Of a stretch of 64,000 bases of DNA, positions 29,415 through 39,657 are shown one piece after another. Source of the DNA: Acholeplasmataceae bacterium (GTDB lineage: Bacteria; Bacillota_I; Bacilli_A; Acholeplasmatales; Acholeplasmataceae); contig RECG01000016.1 of assembly GCA_007692425.1 (NCBI GenBank), positions 58,406 through 122,405 on the forward strand, written 5' to 3'. Position 1 is the stretch's first letter. Every line of letters begins with the position of its first letter. Below the pieces are notes generated by a model. That model had not been told where the DNA came from and did not search any database. It saw only the letters and a program-made list of their open reading frames with translations. A program made the position numbers and the translations under genes.

Positions 29415-29930
29415 TCAGGTTGTTTCCGGCCAATCCACTTCGACAATGATTTCGTTATGTCTGAATTTGGGAATGCTGAAAGGCGAGTTGTATCGAGCCA
29501 GACGGAAAGGCCCTTTCGGCTGGATGTTCATGTCCATCAAGCGGTCGCTCAGTTTGTCGACCTGGAGTTGAATCTTATCCGGATTGACCCCTCCTGAAAA
29601 AATCAAGACAGCGGCATGATGAGGCGGATAATGCTTGATTTCAATATTGGGATTGAGTGGTCCGGGAATATGTTCCTGATACTTGGATGGAACGATGAAC
29701 TCCATGGACATCCGCCCCTTTTCGAGTTCGTTGATGACCGGCACGGTCATGGCGATTTTTTCTTTGTCTTGGTTCTGGCCGCTGATGTAACCAAACAAGA
29801 CGCCAAAGCCGCGATTACCGGAAAACTGGTCCTCGCGCACCGCCGTGGTCGAAAACCCTTGATAGTGACGGATTTGAAAAGCCCCGTCTTTTTTGACGAC
29901 TTGAAAACGTGGTGTTTCATACTTGGCCAT
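29415..29930 (-). CDS. SOUL-family heme-binding-like protein
   Basis: 171 aa; ETPRFQVVKKDGAFQIRHYQGF...EKIAMTVPVI...MEFIVPSKY. Confidence 0.85.
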   Translation of the reverse strand: MAKYETPRFQVVKKDGAFQIRHYQGFSTTAVREDQFSGNRGFGVLFGYISGQNQDKEKIAMTVPVINELEKGRMSMEFIVPSKYQEHIPGPLNPNIEIKHYPPHHAAVLIFSGGVNPDKIQLQVDKLSDRLMDMNIQPKGPFRLARYNSPFSIPKFRHNEIIVEVDWPETT

Positions 29931-30088
29931 GGCCTCACCTCATGATTGCGTCTTGTCACTCTCATTATACCACGCAACAGACTGTCATTTGCAGTCTGGT
30001 TGGCCTCATGTCATGTTCCGGGTCGTCTGATTAACTGGATTTGTGTGTGTTTGTGCTATTATAAGAGTATCAAAATGGAGGTGGGTCG

Positions 30089-31594
30089 ATGAATTGGATT
30101 CAGATCATAGTCAATATCTATCTGTTTCTAGCCGTGTTGTTAATTGCCGGTATTACCGCTCACACCTTCGCTAAACGGGGCTCTTTGGTGTCACGTTACT
30201 TGTTGTTTGTCGCCCTGACGGTCTTGGTGCATGTGACCGGTTACTTGATGGAATTCAACGCCTCATCGCTGGAAGCCATGATGTTTTGGAACCAGGTGCA
30301 ATACTTTGGTATTCCGTTCACACCTTATTTTTGGATACTGCTCGCGCTTGCCTATGTCAGAAAAAGACCTCTTGGGTGGCAGGCCCAGGTGTTGCTCGCA
30401 ATCATCCCCTTGATCACTTTCTTCACACGTTTGACCAACGTCTGGCACATGTTGTATTATCGCGCATATGTGCTGATTGAACAACAAGGTTTGTTGTTGG
30501 TCAGTTTGGATAAAGGTCCTTTTTATTGGCTCAATGCCATTTATATCGGCTCAATGATCGTGACTGCCAACATCTTATATTTTGTACATGCCAGGAAAAG
30601 CCCGGTTGAAGGACGGGTGGTGGCCAACAGGATGTTGTTCGGTTCGTTGCTGTTATTGTTGTCTACTGTTCTTCTCGTTTCGCCGCTTGGTGGTGTCGGC
30701 ATCGATTATTCTGCTTTGTTTTATCCGTTGGCGATATTAATCATGACGGGCGTCATCACCCGGGACCACTTTCTTTTCATCAAACCGATTGCCCGCAATC
30801 GCGTGTTTGAACAAACCGTTGATGCCCTGCTTGTTTTTGATCAAGACATGGTCTTGGTCGATGCCAATCCAGCGGCTTATATGTTGTTTCCCGCGTTGAA
30901 TGACTTGATCAGGACACCGTTTGATGTCTTATGTGATCTTGTACCCGACATGTGCATCATTGCCAAAACAAACAAAATATCCGATTTGCGCCTTGGTGAT
31001 GATCATTATAAAGTTTCTAAAAAAACCTTGCTTGACCGATTGGGACAACAAGTCGGTTACATTGTCAGTTTTAATGATGTGACGGAAAATGTCAAAATCA
31101 TTGATGATTTGAAAGCCCAGTCCGAACAAATTCGTTATTTGAGTTATCATGATCAATTGACCGGATTGTATAACCGTCACTTTCTTGAATCATATACATC
31201 CGATTTAAACAATGATGTCCATCCTTTGGGCGTGGTGTTTTTTGATGTCAACAATCTCAAGGAGATCAATGACCGGTTCGGTCATTTGGAGGGGGATCGT
31301 CTCATTGAGCGTGTTGCCGGGAAAATCCGCGAAATTTGCCGGGAAGATGATGTTGCGGTTCGTGTCGGCGGCGATGAGTTCATTGTCTTGATGCCTGGAA
31401 TGGACCACGATCAGTTGACCTTGTATTCTAAAGATTGGAGTTCACTCTTCAAAAAAATCAGCATCCGTGATCTTGACACATCGATTGCTTATGGTTTTGC
31501 CATCAAGCATGTCGAAGATACGTTTGATGATGCATTCATGCGTGCCGAAAACATCATGTACGAATGGAAGCGACTTAAGAAAGAGAAAAACTAA
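30089..31594 (+). CDS. 7TM-PAS-GGDEF diguanylate cyclase
   Basis: 501 aa; N-terminal hydrophobic region, PAS-like middle, HDQLTGLYNRHFLE...VRVGGDEFIVLMPG. Confidence 0.92.
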   Translation: MNWIQIIVNIYLFLAVLLIAGITAHTFAKRGSLVSRYLLFVALTVLVHVTGYLMEFNASSLEAMMFWNQVQYFGIPFTPYFWILLALAYVRKRPLGWQAQVLLAIIPLITFFTRLTNVWHMLYYRAYVLIEQQGLLLVSLDKGPFYWLNAIYIGSMIVTANILYFVHARKSPVEGRVVANRMLFGSLLLLLSTVLLVSPLGGVGIDYSALFYPLAILIMTGVITRDHFLFIKPIARNRVFEQTVDALLVFDQDMVLVDANPAAYMLFPALNDLIRTPFDVLCDLVPDMCIIAKTNKISDLRLGDDHYKVSKKTLLDRLGQQVGYIVSFNDVTENVKIIDDLKAQSEQIRYLSYHDQLTGLYNRHFLESYTSDLNNDVHPLGVVFFDVNNLKEINDRFGHLEGDRLIERVAGKIREICREDDVAVRVGGDEFIVLMPGMDHDQLTLYSKDWSSLFKKISIRDLDTSIAYGFAIKHVEDTFDDAFMRAENIMYEWKRLKKEKN

Positions 31595-31608
31595 CAACGT
31601 AATTTGAT

Positions 31609-31638
31609 ACAAAAAAAGGGCGCTGTTGCGTCCTTTTT
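31609..31638. terminator. Bidirectional intrinsic terminator
   Basis: AAAAAAAGGGCGCTGTTGCGTCCTTTTT between convergent genes. Confidence 0.75.
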
Positions 31639-32015
31639 CATGTTTTGATGGCAATGGCATCAATTTCGATGGTGGCCTGTTTTGGCAAGGCTCTGACCTC
31701 GACTGCCGCACGTGCTGGTTTGTGTTCACCAAAAAATGTGCTGTAAGCATCGTTCATCGCGGCAAACTCCTGAAGATTGGTCATGAAGACCCCACAACGC
31801 ACAATGTCGTGCTTACTTAAACCAGCTGCTTCGACAATCGCCAGGATGTTTTCCAAACATCTTGTTGTTTGGGCCTTGATATCATCGACAACCATGGCCA
31901 TCGTTTCTGGAATCAAGGGAAGCTGACCAGAAACATAAAGGGTGTTTTCAATCAGGATGCCTTGACTATAAGCGCCGACGGCTTGTGGTGCTTTTCGCGT
32001 TTGAATCATTGTCAT
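31638..32015 (-). CDS. ridA: RidA-family reactive enamine/imine deaminase
   Basis: 125 aa; KAPQAVGAYSQGILIENTLYVSGQLPL...RAAVEVRALPKQATIEIDAIA. Confidence 0.92.
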   Translation of the reverse strand: MTMIQTRKAPQAVGAYSQGILIENTLYVSGQLPLIPETMAMVVDDIKAQTTRCLENILAIVEAAGLSKHDIVRCGVFMTNLQEFAAMNDAYSTFFGEHKPARAAVEVRALPKQATIEIDAIAIKT

Positions 32016-32083
32016 GGTGGTAAATACCTCCTATGAGGTAATCATACCATAAGATGGTGCCGTCGGGTTGCTTTACTAGATTG

Positions 32084-32749
32084 TTATTCTAGTGGATTCG
32101 CCGTCATTTGCCGGCGTTTGTCAAGTTCGGTTTCAACTGCTGACCAGGGGATGCCTTGCTTCACCAGTAATGTCAACATATGATAGATCAAGTCGGCTGT
32201 CTCATAAACCAACTCTGATTGGTCCTGGCTTTTAGCGGCAATCACGACTTCGGTGGCTTCTTCGCCGACTTTTTTTAAGATTTTGTCAAGTCCTTTTTCT
32301 AAAAGATGGCTTGTGTACGAGCCTTCGATCGGATGTCTGTTCCGGTTAAGAATCACCGCTTCGAGTTCACGGATGATCCCTAGATTTCCTTGCGGTTGTC
32401 TTTCTTCCAGCCATGCTTCAAAAAAGCAACTCAGATGATTGGTGTGACAAGCCACCCCGTCTTGAACAATCTTGAGCAACAATGTGTCTTGATCACAATC
32501 CACATGGAGCGCTTTGACTTGTTGGATGTTGCCAGATGTTTCACCCTTCATCCAAATCAGCTGTCTGCTGCGGCTGTAATAATGGGCAACTTCTGTCTGG
32601 ATGGTTTTTGTCAACGCTTCTTCATTCATGTATGCCAGCATCAAAACAAGTCCTGTGTTTGCTTCTTGGACAATGACGGGAACCAGACCGTTTTGGTCAT
32701 ATTTGATGTTGCTTGTATTGATATTTTTTATCATGTTGATTCCTCCCAA
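32084..32749 (-). CDS. hisIE: Bifunctional phosphoribosyl-AMP cyclohydrolase / phosphoribosyl-ATP pyrophosphatase
   Basis: 221 aa; [11 protein letters not shown]...[15 protein letters not shown]...[12 protein letters not shown]. Confidence 0.94.
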   Translation of the reverse strand: MGGINMIKNINTSNIKYDQNGLVPVIVQEANTGLVLMLAYMNEEALTKTIQTEVAHYYSRSRQLIWMKGETSGNIQQVKALHVDCDQDTLLLKIVQDGVACHTNHLSCFFEAWLEERQPQGNLGIIRELEAVILNRNRHPIEGSYTSHLLEKGLDKILKKVGEEATEVVIAAKSQDQSELVYETADLIYHMLTLLVKQGIPWSAVETELDKRRQMTANPLE

Positions 32750-33504
32750 TGTCTGACGGGGACGCCCGCATCAGCCAATGCTTTTTTGAGTGTGCGGATC
32801 GCGATCTCCTGATAATGGAAAACCGATGCCGCCAATACGCCGTCCACATCCGCTTGGATGATGGCCTCGATGAAATGAGGGATAGTCCCCGCACCACCCG
32901 AGGCGATCACAGGGACGCGAACAGCGGTTGTCATCTGTTGAAGCAACGCGATATCATAACCCTTTTTCATGCCGTCCTCGTCAATGCTGTTCACGACGAT
33001 TTCGCCGGCACCAAGACGGACGCCTTCGATTGCCCAGGCAATGGCGTCAAGGGATGTTTTTTCGCGCCCACCCTTGATGTAGACATCATAGCGTCCTTCA
33101 GCGTTGCGTTTGACATCCATTGATAGCACAACGCATTGAGAACCGAATTTTCGGGCGGCCTCGGACAAAAGACCGGGGTTTTTGACAGCCGCCGTATTGA
33201 TGGAGACCTTGTCAGCGCCATGACGAAGAATCGTGGCGACATCTTCCAATGACTCAACGCCGCCACCGACACAAAAGGGGATGTCAATCTGTTCAGCCAC
33301 TTTTTGTACAAATTCCAAAGAGATCTTGCGGGCTTCGCTTGACGCGGTGATGTCATAAAAAACGAGTTCATCAGCGCCTTCATGCCTGTAAAAACGGGCC
33401 AGTGTGACAGGATCATCGACATCCCGGATATCTTCAAAGCGGCGGCCTTTGACAACACGTCCGTGATTGACGTCCAGACACGGGATGATGCGCTTGGTCA
33501 GCAT
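32731..33504 (-). CDS. hisF: Imidazole glycerol phosphate synthase subunit HisF
   Basis: 257 aa; [15 protein letters not shown]...[13 protein letters not shown]. Confidence 0.96.
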   Translation of the reverse strand: MLTKRIIPCLDVNHGRVVKGRRFEDIRDVDDPVTLARFYRHEGADELVFYDITASSEARKISLEFVQKVAEQIDIPFCVGGGVESLEDVATILRHGADKVSINTAAVKNPGLLSEAARKFGSQCVVLSMDVKRNAEGRYDVYIKGGREKTSLDAIAWAIEGVRLGAGEIVVNSIDEDGMKKGYDIALLQQMTTAVRVPVIASGGAGTIPHFIEAIIQADVDGVLAASVFHYQEIAIRTLKKALADAGVPVRHWEEST

Positions 33505-34205
33505 TTCAGAGCCTCCTTCAGTGAAAACACGCCTTCATAGAGGGCTTTACCGATGATGGCGCCGGTCACACCAGCTTGTTTAAGATTGACAAGATCTTTC
33601 AAGCTGCTGATGCCGCCTGACGCGATGATCTCAAGATTGGTTTGTTCAACCAATGACGCATAAATGCCAATATCGGTTCCTTCCATCATGCCGTCTTTGC
33701 TGATGTCAGTATAGATGATGGTTTGGGCGCCTTCTCGTTCAAGATCTTGACAAAATGCGATGCTGTCGATGCCGCTTACTTGTTGCCAGCCCAACGTCGC
33801 CACTTTGCCATTCATGGCATCGACCGAGACAATGACTTGGCCCGGATAGCGTCTGACAAGTTGTTTGAAAAGTTGTGGTTGCGTCACGGCAACGGTACCG
33901 ACAATGATGCGGTCGACTCCCAAACCAAGCAAGGTGGCAGCCCTTTCGATGGTACGGATGCCACCCCCTACTTGGACAGGAACGTCGACAGCGGCGATGA
34001 TTTTGCGGATTGATGGCAGATTGACCGGTTCGCCGGTCATGGCGGCATCAAGATCGACCACGTGGATGGCGGTCGCGCCATCTTGAACAAAACGGCGGGC
34101 TGTTTCAACCGGATCATGACTGTAAATGGTGACGTCATCGAAGCGCCCCTGTCTGAGGCGGACACATTGGTTATCTTTCAAATCAATGGCTGGATAGAGT
34201 TTCAT
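33498..34205 (-). CDS. hisA: ProFAR isomerase HisA
   Basis: 235 aa; [18 protein letters not shown]...[11 protein letters not shown]. Confidence 0.96.
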   Translation of the reverse strand: MKLYPAIDLKDNQCVRLRQGRFDDVTIYSHDPVETARRFVQDGATAIHVVDLDAAMTGEPVNLPSIRKIIAAVDVPVQVGGGIRTIERAATLLGLGVDRIIVGTVAVTQPQLFKQLVRRYPGQVIVSVDAMNGKVATLGWQQVSGIDSIAFCQDLEREGAQTIIYTDISKDGMMEGTDIGIYASLVEQTNLEIIASGGISSLKDLVNLKQAGVTGAIIGKALYEGVFSLKEALKC

Positions 34206-34810
34206 GTGTTGATCAACTCCTTGAATGCTTTTAACAGATTCAATCCTGTGCGACCACTTTTTTCAGGATGGAACTGGGTGGCGATAATGTTGTCTTGATG
34301 GACAATCGCAGGGATCGAGACACCATAATCGGCATATGCGACGACATGTGCCATGGTGGTGTTGACATAATATGAGTGTACAAAGTAGACGTGCTCTTTT
34401 TCCTTGATGTGACGAAGCAATAAGGACTTGGGTTGTTCAAAAATAAGCTGGTTCCATCCCATGTGGGGCACCTTGGGTGATGCATCCAGATATTCAATGG
34501 TGCCTTGAAGCAATCCCAGACCATCATGGCGGCCGTGTTCAAAACTCGTCTCATAAAGTAGTTGCATGCCCAGACATATGCCAAAGAGATATTGACCCGA
34601 TGTAACATGATTCTTGATCAATGGGACAAGACCTGATTGTTGGAGTGCGTGCATGGCATCACCAAAAGCGCCGACACCGGGTAGGATCAGCACCGATGCT
34701 TGTTCAATGACGACAGGGTCTTTCGATATGGTGACCGTCATTCCGGCCCGTTCAAATCCTTTGGCGACCGACGCAAGATTTCCGACATCATAATCAATGA
34801 TGACAATCAT
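34202..34810 (-). CDS. hisH: Imidazole glycerol phosphate synthase glutaminase subunit HisH
   Basis: 202 aa; VIIDYDVGNLASV...GICLGMQLL...TQFHPEKSG. Confidence 0.96.
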   Translation of the reverse strand: MIVIIDYDVGNLASVAKGFERAGMTVTISKDPVVIEQASVLILPGVGAFGDAMHALQQSGLVPLIKNHVTSGQYLFGICLGMQLLYETSFEHGRHDGLGLLQGTIEYLDASPKVPHMGWNQLIFEQPKSLLLRHIKEKEHVYFVHSYYVNTTMAHVVAYADYGVSIPAIVHQDNIIATQFHPEKSGRTGLNLLKAFKELINT

Positions 34811-35388
34811 CCGAGCACGCCCTTTGTCGAAGGGATGGAAGTGCCTTCAATCGTGATGGCTTGTCGAAGAGCCTGGCCGAACGCTTTGAACATCGCCTCG
34901 ACCTGATGGTGTTCATTTTCACCGTAAAGCACGGCGAGATGGACCGTCATCTTTGCCTCGTTGACGACCGCCTTGAAGAACTCCTTGACATTTTCTGTCG
35001 CCAATGTCCCCAATCTCTCCCTGCGTAGTGCTGCCTGGAAAACAAGTGTCGGACGTCCGCTGATGTCTATGACGGCGCGTGCCAGTGCCTCATCCATCGG
35101 CACAAGACTGCTGCCGTACCGACGAATACCCTTTTTATCACCGAGTGCTTGAAGCAATGCCTGGCCGAATACGATGCCGACATCTTCAACCGTATGATGA
35201 TCATCGACTGCAAGATCGCCTTGACATTCGATGGTGACGGCAAATTTGCCATGGAACGCCATCAAATCAAGCATATGGTCAAGAAAAGGAATACCGGTGG
35301 AAATGGTGTTGGCTTGCTGTTGATCTAAGTTCAATGAAAGGGTGATGCGGGTTTCATTGGTGTTTCTGTCAAGCGTGGCTTGTCTCAT
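34807..35388 (-). CDS. hisB: Imidazoleglycerol-phosphate dehydratase HisB (monofunctional)
   Basis: 193 aa; GIPFLDHMLDLMAFHG...DDHHTVEDVGI. Confidence 0.96.
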   Translation of the reverse strand: MRQATLDRNTNETRITLSLNLDQQQANTISTGIPFLDHMLDLMAFHGKFAVTIECQGDLAVDDHHTVEDVGIVFGQALLQALGDKKGIRRYGSSLVPMDEALARAVIDISGRPTLVFQAALRRERLGTLATENVKEFFKAVVNEAKMTVHLAVLYGENEHHQVEAMFKAFGQALRQAITIEGTSIPSTKGVLG

Positions 35389-36419
35389 GATAGAATCTCC
35401 TTGAGCGCGTTGATGAACGCGTTGTTTTCTTGTTCGTCACCAATCGTGACCCGAAAATAGCATGTGTCTTGACCGCCAAAAGCGCGGATCAAGATGTCTT
35501 TGGCAATCAACTTCTGATACAAATCTTTCTGTTCGGTTTCAAACCAGATGAAATTACCGGAAGAGGGATAAGTCTTGATGCCTAGGTCACGCAAACGGAC
35601 CATCACCTCTTGACGCAGACGCCTGACTGATGCCGTATAGGTCTTGACTTCCGCCATCCGTGACATGGCCATGCATCCGATCACCTGGGTGATGGTGTTG
35701 AGATGATAGGGTTCCTGGACACGACCGAGCATGCCGACCAGAGAAGGGTTGGCAAACAAATATCCGAGTCTGATTCCGGCCAGGCCGAAAGCCTTGGAAA
35801 AGGTACGTGTAACAATCAGATTGGTATACGTTCCAATCTCATGGACAAGGGTTTCGCCTTGATCAGCGAATTCCATGTACGCTTCATCGACCAAGACCAG
35901 TGCATCCACGCTTTGCAGGAAACGGACCAGTTCGGCTTTGGGAATCAGATATCCGGTAGGATTGTTGGGTGAGCATAAAATCACCAGTTTGGCACGTTTG
36001 GAGCGGACAGCGGTGATCATCTTGTCAAGATCAAATGAGAAATCAGCTTCACTATCAACTTCGCTAAAGTCCGCGCCATGTATCCGACTGTAAATCCCGA
36101 ACATCGCAAAACTCGGTTTGAAGGATATGACGACTTCGCCTGGTGCGACAAAGGTCTTGATGACAAGCTCGATGAGCGCACTTGATCCGTTTCCGGTCAT
36201 GATATTTCCGGGATTAACGCCATATTGGGCGGCGATGCTTTTTTTCAAGGCGTCGGTGCCGGGGTCGGGATAGCGGTGTAGCGGCATATCGGCAAACTGC
36301 AGGCCTTGAGGAAACAAAAACGGTTTGGCTTCGTTGGCATCCAATTTGATGGCACATTGGTGTTCATCAGGCACATACGGTTTGAGCGTTGAGACCGAAG
36401 GTTTGGGTGCGATCATCAT
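35385..36419 (-). CDS. hisC: Histidinol-phosphate aminotransferase
   Basis: 344 aa; CSPNNPTGYLIP, TRTFSKAFGLAGIRLGY. Confidence 0.95.
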   Translation of the reverse strand: MMIAPKPSVSTLKPYVPDEHQCAIKLDANEAKPFLFPQGLQFADMPLHRYPDPGTDALKKSIAAQYGVNPGNIMTGNGSSALIELVIKTFVAPGEVVISFKPSFAMFGIYSRIHGADFSEVDSEADFSFDLDKMITAVRSKRAKLVILCSPNNPTGYLIPKAELVRFLQSVDALVLVDEAYMEFADQGETLVHEIGTYTNLIVTRTFSKAFGLAGIRLGYLFANPSLVGMLGRVQEPYHLNTITQVIGCMAMSRMAEVKTYTASVRRLRQEVMVRLRDLGIKTYPSSGNFIWFETEQKDLYQKLIAKDILIRAFGGQDTCYFRVTIGDEQENNAFINALKEILS

Positions 36420-37702
36420 GCATCCTCCTTGTCAAAACGAATTGAAACGGCTTTGGCGTGACCAACCAGCCCCTCTTCTTCAGCCAGGCGGATGATGCTG
36501 TTTTTCACCTCATATAACGCTTGTCTGCCGTATTGGACATACGATGTCTTTTTGATGAAGTCTGTTGTGGAAAGGGCGGATGAAAAACGGGCGGTGCCGC
36601 TTGTCGGCAAAGTGTGGTTCGGTCCTGCCATGTAATCACCCACCGGTTCCGGCGTATAAGGTCCGATGAAGACCGCACCCGCATGTTTGATGCGTTGAAG
36701 CACGTCGAACGGGTTTTCAACCATCAACTCCAAGTGTTCTGGTGCGACGGCATCGGCAATCTCGATAGCCTCTTCAAGTGTGTCGGTCAAAATTAACGCA
36801 CCATGTGTTTGAAGGGCGGTCCTGGTGATGGATGCGCGGGGCAGGACAGCGACCTGCTTGTCGAGTTCTGTCTGGACATTTTGCGCCAGTCGTTTCGAGG
36901 TGGTGACCAGGATGGCGCTGGATAGGACATCATGTTCAGCCTGACTGATCAGATCAGCGGCCACCCAGTCGGCACGGGCGGTCTCGTCAGCAACAATCAA
37001 AATTTCACTGGGACCAGCGACCATGTCGATGCCGACTTGTCCGGAGACCTGTTTTTTAGCCAAGGCGACATACATGTTGCCGGGGCCGACAATCTTGTCC
37101 ACTTTGGGAATCGATTCGGTGCCATAAGCCAATGCCGCGATTCCCTGGGCTCCGCCAACCGTGTAGATGTCATCGACACCGGCGATTTTGGCTGCGGCCA
37201 ACAAAGCGGGTTTGACGAGACCGTTTTTATCTGGTGGGGTGATCATGATCAGTTTTTCAACACCGGCAATCTTGGCCGGAACGGCATTCATCAAGACGGT
37301 TGAAGGATAGGCTGCCGTTCCACCGGGGACGTACATGCCGACAACCTCGATCGGTTTGACGAGCTGACCAATGACGATGTCGTTGGATGGTTGGTATTCA
37401 AACGCCGCTGGTATTTGTTTCTCATGATACGTTTTGATATTGGCGTGTGCCTTGATGAGATCGTCAATCAGCGTGGGATCCGATGTTTCAAGCGCTTTGT
37501 CAAGCAAATCGGGTGCCACTTTGAAAGGATCAGGCGCGATGCCGTCGAACAAGAGGGAATACTGTCTTAATGCCTCGTCACCACCAAGACGGACACCGCG
37601 GATGATCCCTTCGACGGTTTTTTCAATGTCCGCATAATCAAGACGATTGCGTGATTTGAAGCGGCGGACCCAATCTTTGTTTTGTTTGATGATGGGAATC
37701 AT
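36416..37702 (-). CDS. hisD: Histidinol dehydrogenase
   Basis: 428 aa; YVPGGTAAYPSTVLMNAVPAKIAGV, MVAGPSEILI. Confidence 0.96.
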   Translation of the reverse strand: MIPIIKQNKDWVRRFKSRNRLDYADIEKTVEGIIRGVRLGGDEALRQYSLLFDGIAPDPFKVAPDLLDKALETSDPTLIDDLIKAHANIKTYHEKQIPAAFEYQPSNDIVIGQLVKPIEVVGMYVPGGTAAYPSTVLMNAVPAKIAGVEKLIMITPPDKNGLVKPALLAAAKIAGVDDIYTVGGAQGIAALAYGTESIPKVDKIVGPGNMYVALAKKQVSGQVGIDMVAGPSEILIVADETARADWVAADLISQAEHDVLSSAILVTTSKRLAQNVQTELDKQVAVLPRASITRTALQTHGALILTDTLEEAIEIADAVAPEHLELMVENPFDVLQRIKHAGAVFIGPYTPEPVGDYMAGPNHTLPTSGTARFSSALSTTDFIKKTSYVQYGRQALYEVKNSIIRLAEEEGLVGHAKAVSIRFDKEDA

Positions 37703-38337
37703 GTGTTTGCCTCCTTTGTCTGATCCAACAGTCTGATAATGTGTCGGATTCTCTCGTATTTGAAACGATAACTGGCACGATTACTGATCAGTTTGGCACT
37801 GATGTCTTGTATCGGTGTGATGATTTCCAACCCGTTCGCCTTCAGTGTGTTGCCGGTTTCGACAATGTCGACAATCACATCAGAAAGACCTACCAATGGT
37901 GCAAGTTCAACAGATCCATTCAAAGGAATGATGATGATCTTTTGTCCTTTGTTTTTAAAATATGTTTTGGTGAAGCGGGGATATTTGGTGGCCACGCGCA
38001 GGGTTTCGTCTTTTTGGATTTTCATATTGTCTTTCAGGCCGGCAATCGCAAAGCGGCATTGCCCAAAACCGAGATCCATCAACTCATAAATGTCCGCCTC
38101 TGCTTCAAGGATGCCGTCTCGGCCGATGATGCCGATATCGGCGACCCCTTGTTCCACATACGTGATGACGTCAATCGGTTTGACAATCATGTAGCGAATG
38201 GCTTGTGAAACATCGTTGAAGACCAGTCTGCGTGATGATGGATTGACCTCTTTTGCCATGCCGGCTGCCTGAAGACGCTTCAGGGCGACATCACCTAGTC
38301 TGCCCTTGGGTAAGGCGATGGTGAATGTGCTGTTCAT
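37699..38337 (-). CDS. hisG: ATP phosphoribosyltransferase catalytic subunit (short form)
   Basis: 212 aa; ALPKGRLGDVALKRL...DVITYVEQGVADIGIIGRD; adjacent hisZ. Confidence 0.95.
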   Translation of the reverse strand: MNSTFTIALPKGRLGDVALKRLQAAGMAKEVNPSSRRLVFNDVSQAIRYMIVKPIDVITYVEQGVADIGIIGRDGILEAEADIYELMDLGFGQCRFAIAGLKDNMKIQKDETLRVATKYPRFTKTYFKNKGQKIIIIPLNGSVELAPLVGLSDVIVDIVETGNTLKANGLEIITPIQDISAKLISNRASYRFKYERIRHIIRLLDQTKEANT

Positions 38338-39281
38338 GATTTGCTGACCTCCTTGATAAAATCCTGGATGTTTAAGGAAAAGCCGATGGCGGGTACTTTT
38401 TGACCAAATTGCAACGTCAATGGATCATAGCGTCCACCTTGCAGGATCGGTCTCGGCGTTTGTCTGAGATAGACTTTGAACGTGATGCCGTCATAGTAGT
38501 CATATGTCGGTAACAATGACAGGTCAAAGGTGACGCGTGTGAGGCTGTTGTCGGATTTCAGTGCTTGATCAAGGCTGTCAAGTTCTTGTATGGCTTCTTG
38601 CATGAGTGGTTCTAATGATTCATGTTGCAAGATGGCCCTGATATCAGCCATCGAACCTTGCAACAAGAACAGTGTCGATAACAGATGCCCCACATGGTCA
38701 GATCCGACACGCTGTTGGATGAATGTATTCATGTCGTCCCGGTTTTTATAATGAATCATGTTTTTCAAGTTCCGGCAATCTTCATCACTTAACACTAGCG
38801 TCTTCATCAATCCGCTTAGAAACTTGCTGTTGCCGATTTCAATCATGAAGTCCAAATCAAATGTCTCAAGCAACGCAATGACCAGACGGATGATATCGAC
38901 ATCGGCATCTGTCGCTGCACCACCAAGATATTCAACACCGAACTGTCTGATATCTTCGATGTACCCTTGATTGTTTTTCGAAAACACCGTTGTATTGTAG
39001 TAAAGTCTGGCTTCATCCCCGCCGTTCCACATCGGCATGAGTTGGCGGATGATGGCGGTGGTGGCATCAGGCCGTAGCAGCAAGATGCTGCCATTGGTGC
39101 CGATGACCTTGACAAGCGATCCCTTCTTGATGCGCTGGTTCATGGTTTGAAACCGGTCATAATCATCGAAAAAAGCCGGTTCGATGGCAATAAATCCTTC
39201 GGATTCAACTTTGTTTTCCAAAGTTTTAACGATGTCTCTTCTTGCTTTTAAATATGCTAATTCTTCTTTGATTTTGATCAT
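38334..39281 (-). CDS. hisZ: ATP phosphoribosyltransferase regulatory subunit HisZ (HisRS-like)
   Basis: About 315 aa, class II aaRS-like; ATG at 39281 with AAGGAGG 8 nt upstream. Confidence 0.9.
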   Translation of the reverse strand: MIKIKEELAYLKARRDIVKTLENKVESEGFIAIEPAFFDDYDRFQTMNQRIKKGSLVKVIGTNGSILLLRPDATTAIIRQLMPMWNGGDEARLYYNTTVFSKNNQGYIEDIRQFGVEYLGGAATDADVDIIRLVIALLETFDLDFMIEIGNSKFLSGLMKTLVLSDEDCRNLKNMIHYKNRDDMNTFIQQRVGSDHVGHLLSTLFLLQGSMADIRAILQHESLEPLMQEAIQELDSLDQALKSDNSLTRVTFDLSLLPTYDYYDGITFKVYLRQTPRPILQGGRYDPLTLQFGQKVPAIGFSLNIQDFIKEVSKS

Positions 39282-39300
39282 GTTCAAATCCTCCTTGATG

Positions 39301-39336
39301 AAAAATAAAAAGCCGGATAGACTGACCTATCCGACT
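39301..39336 (-). terminator. his operon attenuator terminator
   Basis: Minus-strand AGUCGGAUAG-GUCAGU-CUAUCCGGCU (10 bp incl. GU) followed by UUUUAUUUUU, 20-30 nt before hisZ. Confidence 0.88.
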
Positions 39337-39422
39337 TCGTTTTAATGGAAGTGATGAGATAGATACAAGTCCCTTCATGCAACGCAATAAGGGCTTGTAT
39401 CGTTGAACAATATCTGTTCCGA

Positions 39423-39485
39423 TCAAACCCTCATGAGATGATGATGGACATGTACTTGATACATGGTCAAACTTGATGTTGTCAT
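39423..39485 (-). CDS. His-rich leader peptide of the his operon (MTTSSLTMYQVHVHHHLMRV)
   Basis: 20-codon ORF with AAGGTG SD; five codons CAT-GTC-CAT-CAT-CAT give HVHHH; followed by alternative hairpins and the terminator. Confidence 0.85.
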   Translation of the reverse strand: MTTSSLTMYQVHVHHHLMRV

Positions 39486-39524
39486 GGTCTCACCTTTTGA
39501 CACAGCAGGAACTGTGTTGTGATG

Positions 39525-39553
39525 ATTATAGCACGCGTTTTTCTGGATTGCAA
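39525..39553 (-). promoter_or_regulatory. his operon promoter
   Basis: TTGCAA (39548-39553), 17-nt spacer, TATAAT (39525-39530), minus strand. Confidence 0.8.
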
Positions 39554-39657
39554 GAGAGATACCATGTTTTTTGCTTATCACATCATTTGCCATACATTGT
39601 GTTTGGTTGCTTTGTGATTGACTTCACTGTTATAATGAAAGCACGTGGAGGTTTGCC

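Noticed and set aside
39301-39560. T-box riboswitch upstream of hisZ
   Set aside because: No AGGGTGGNACCGCG-type T-box sequence; the leader-peptide attenuator explains the region better.
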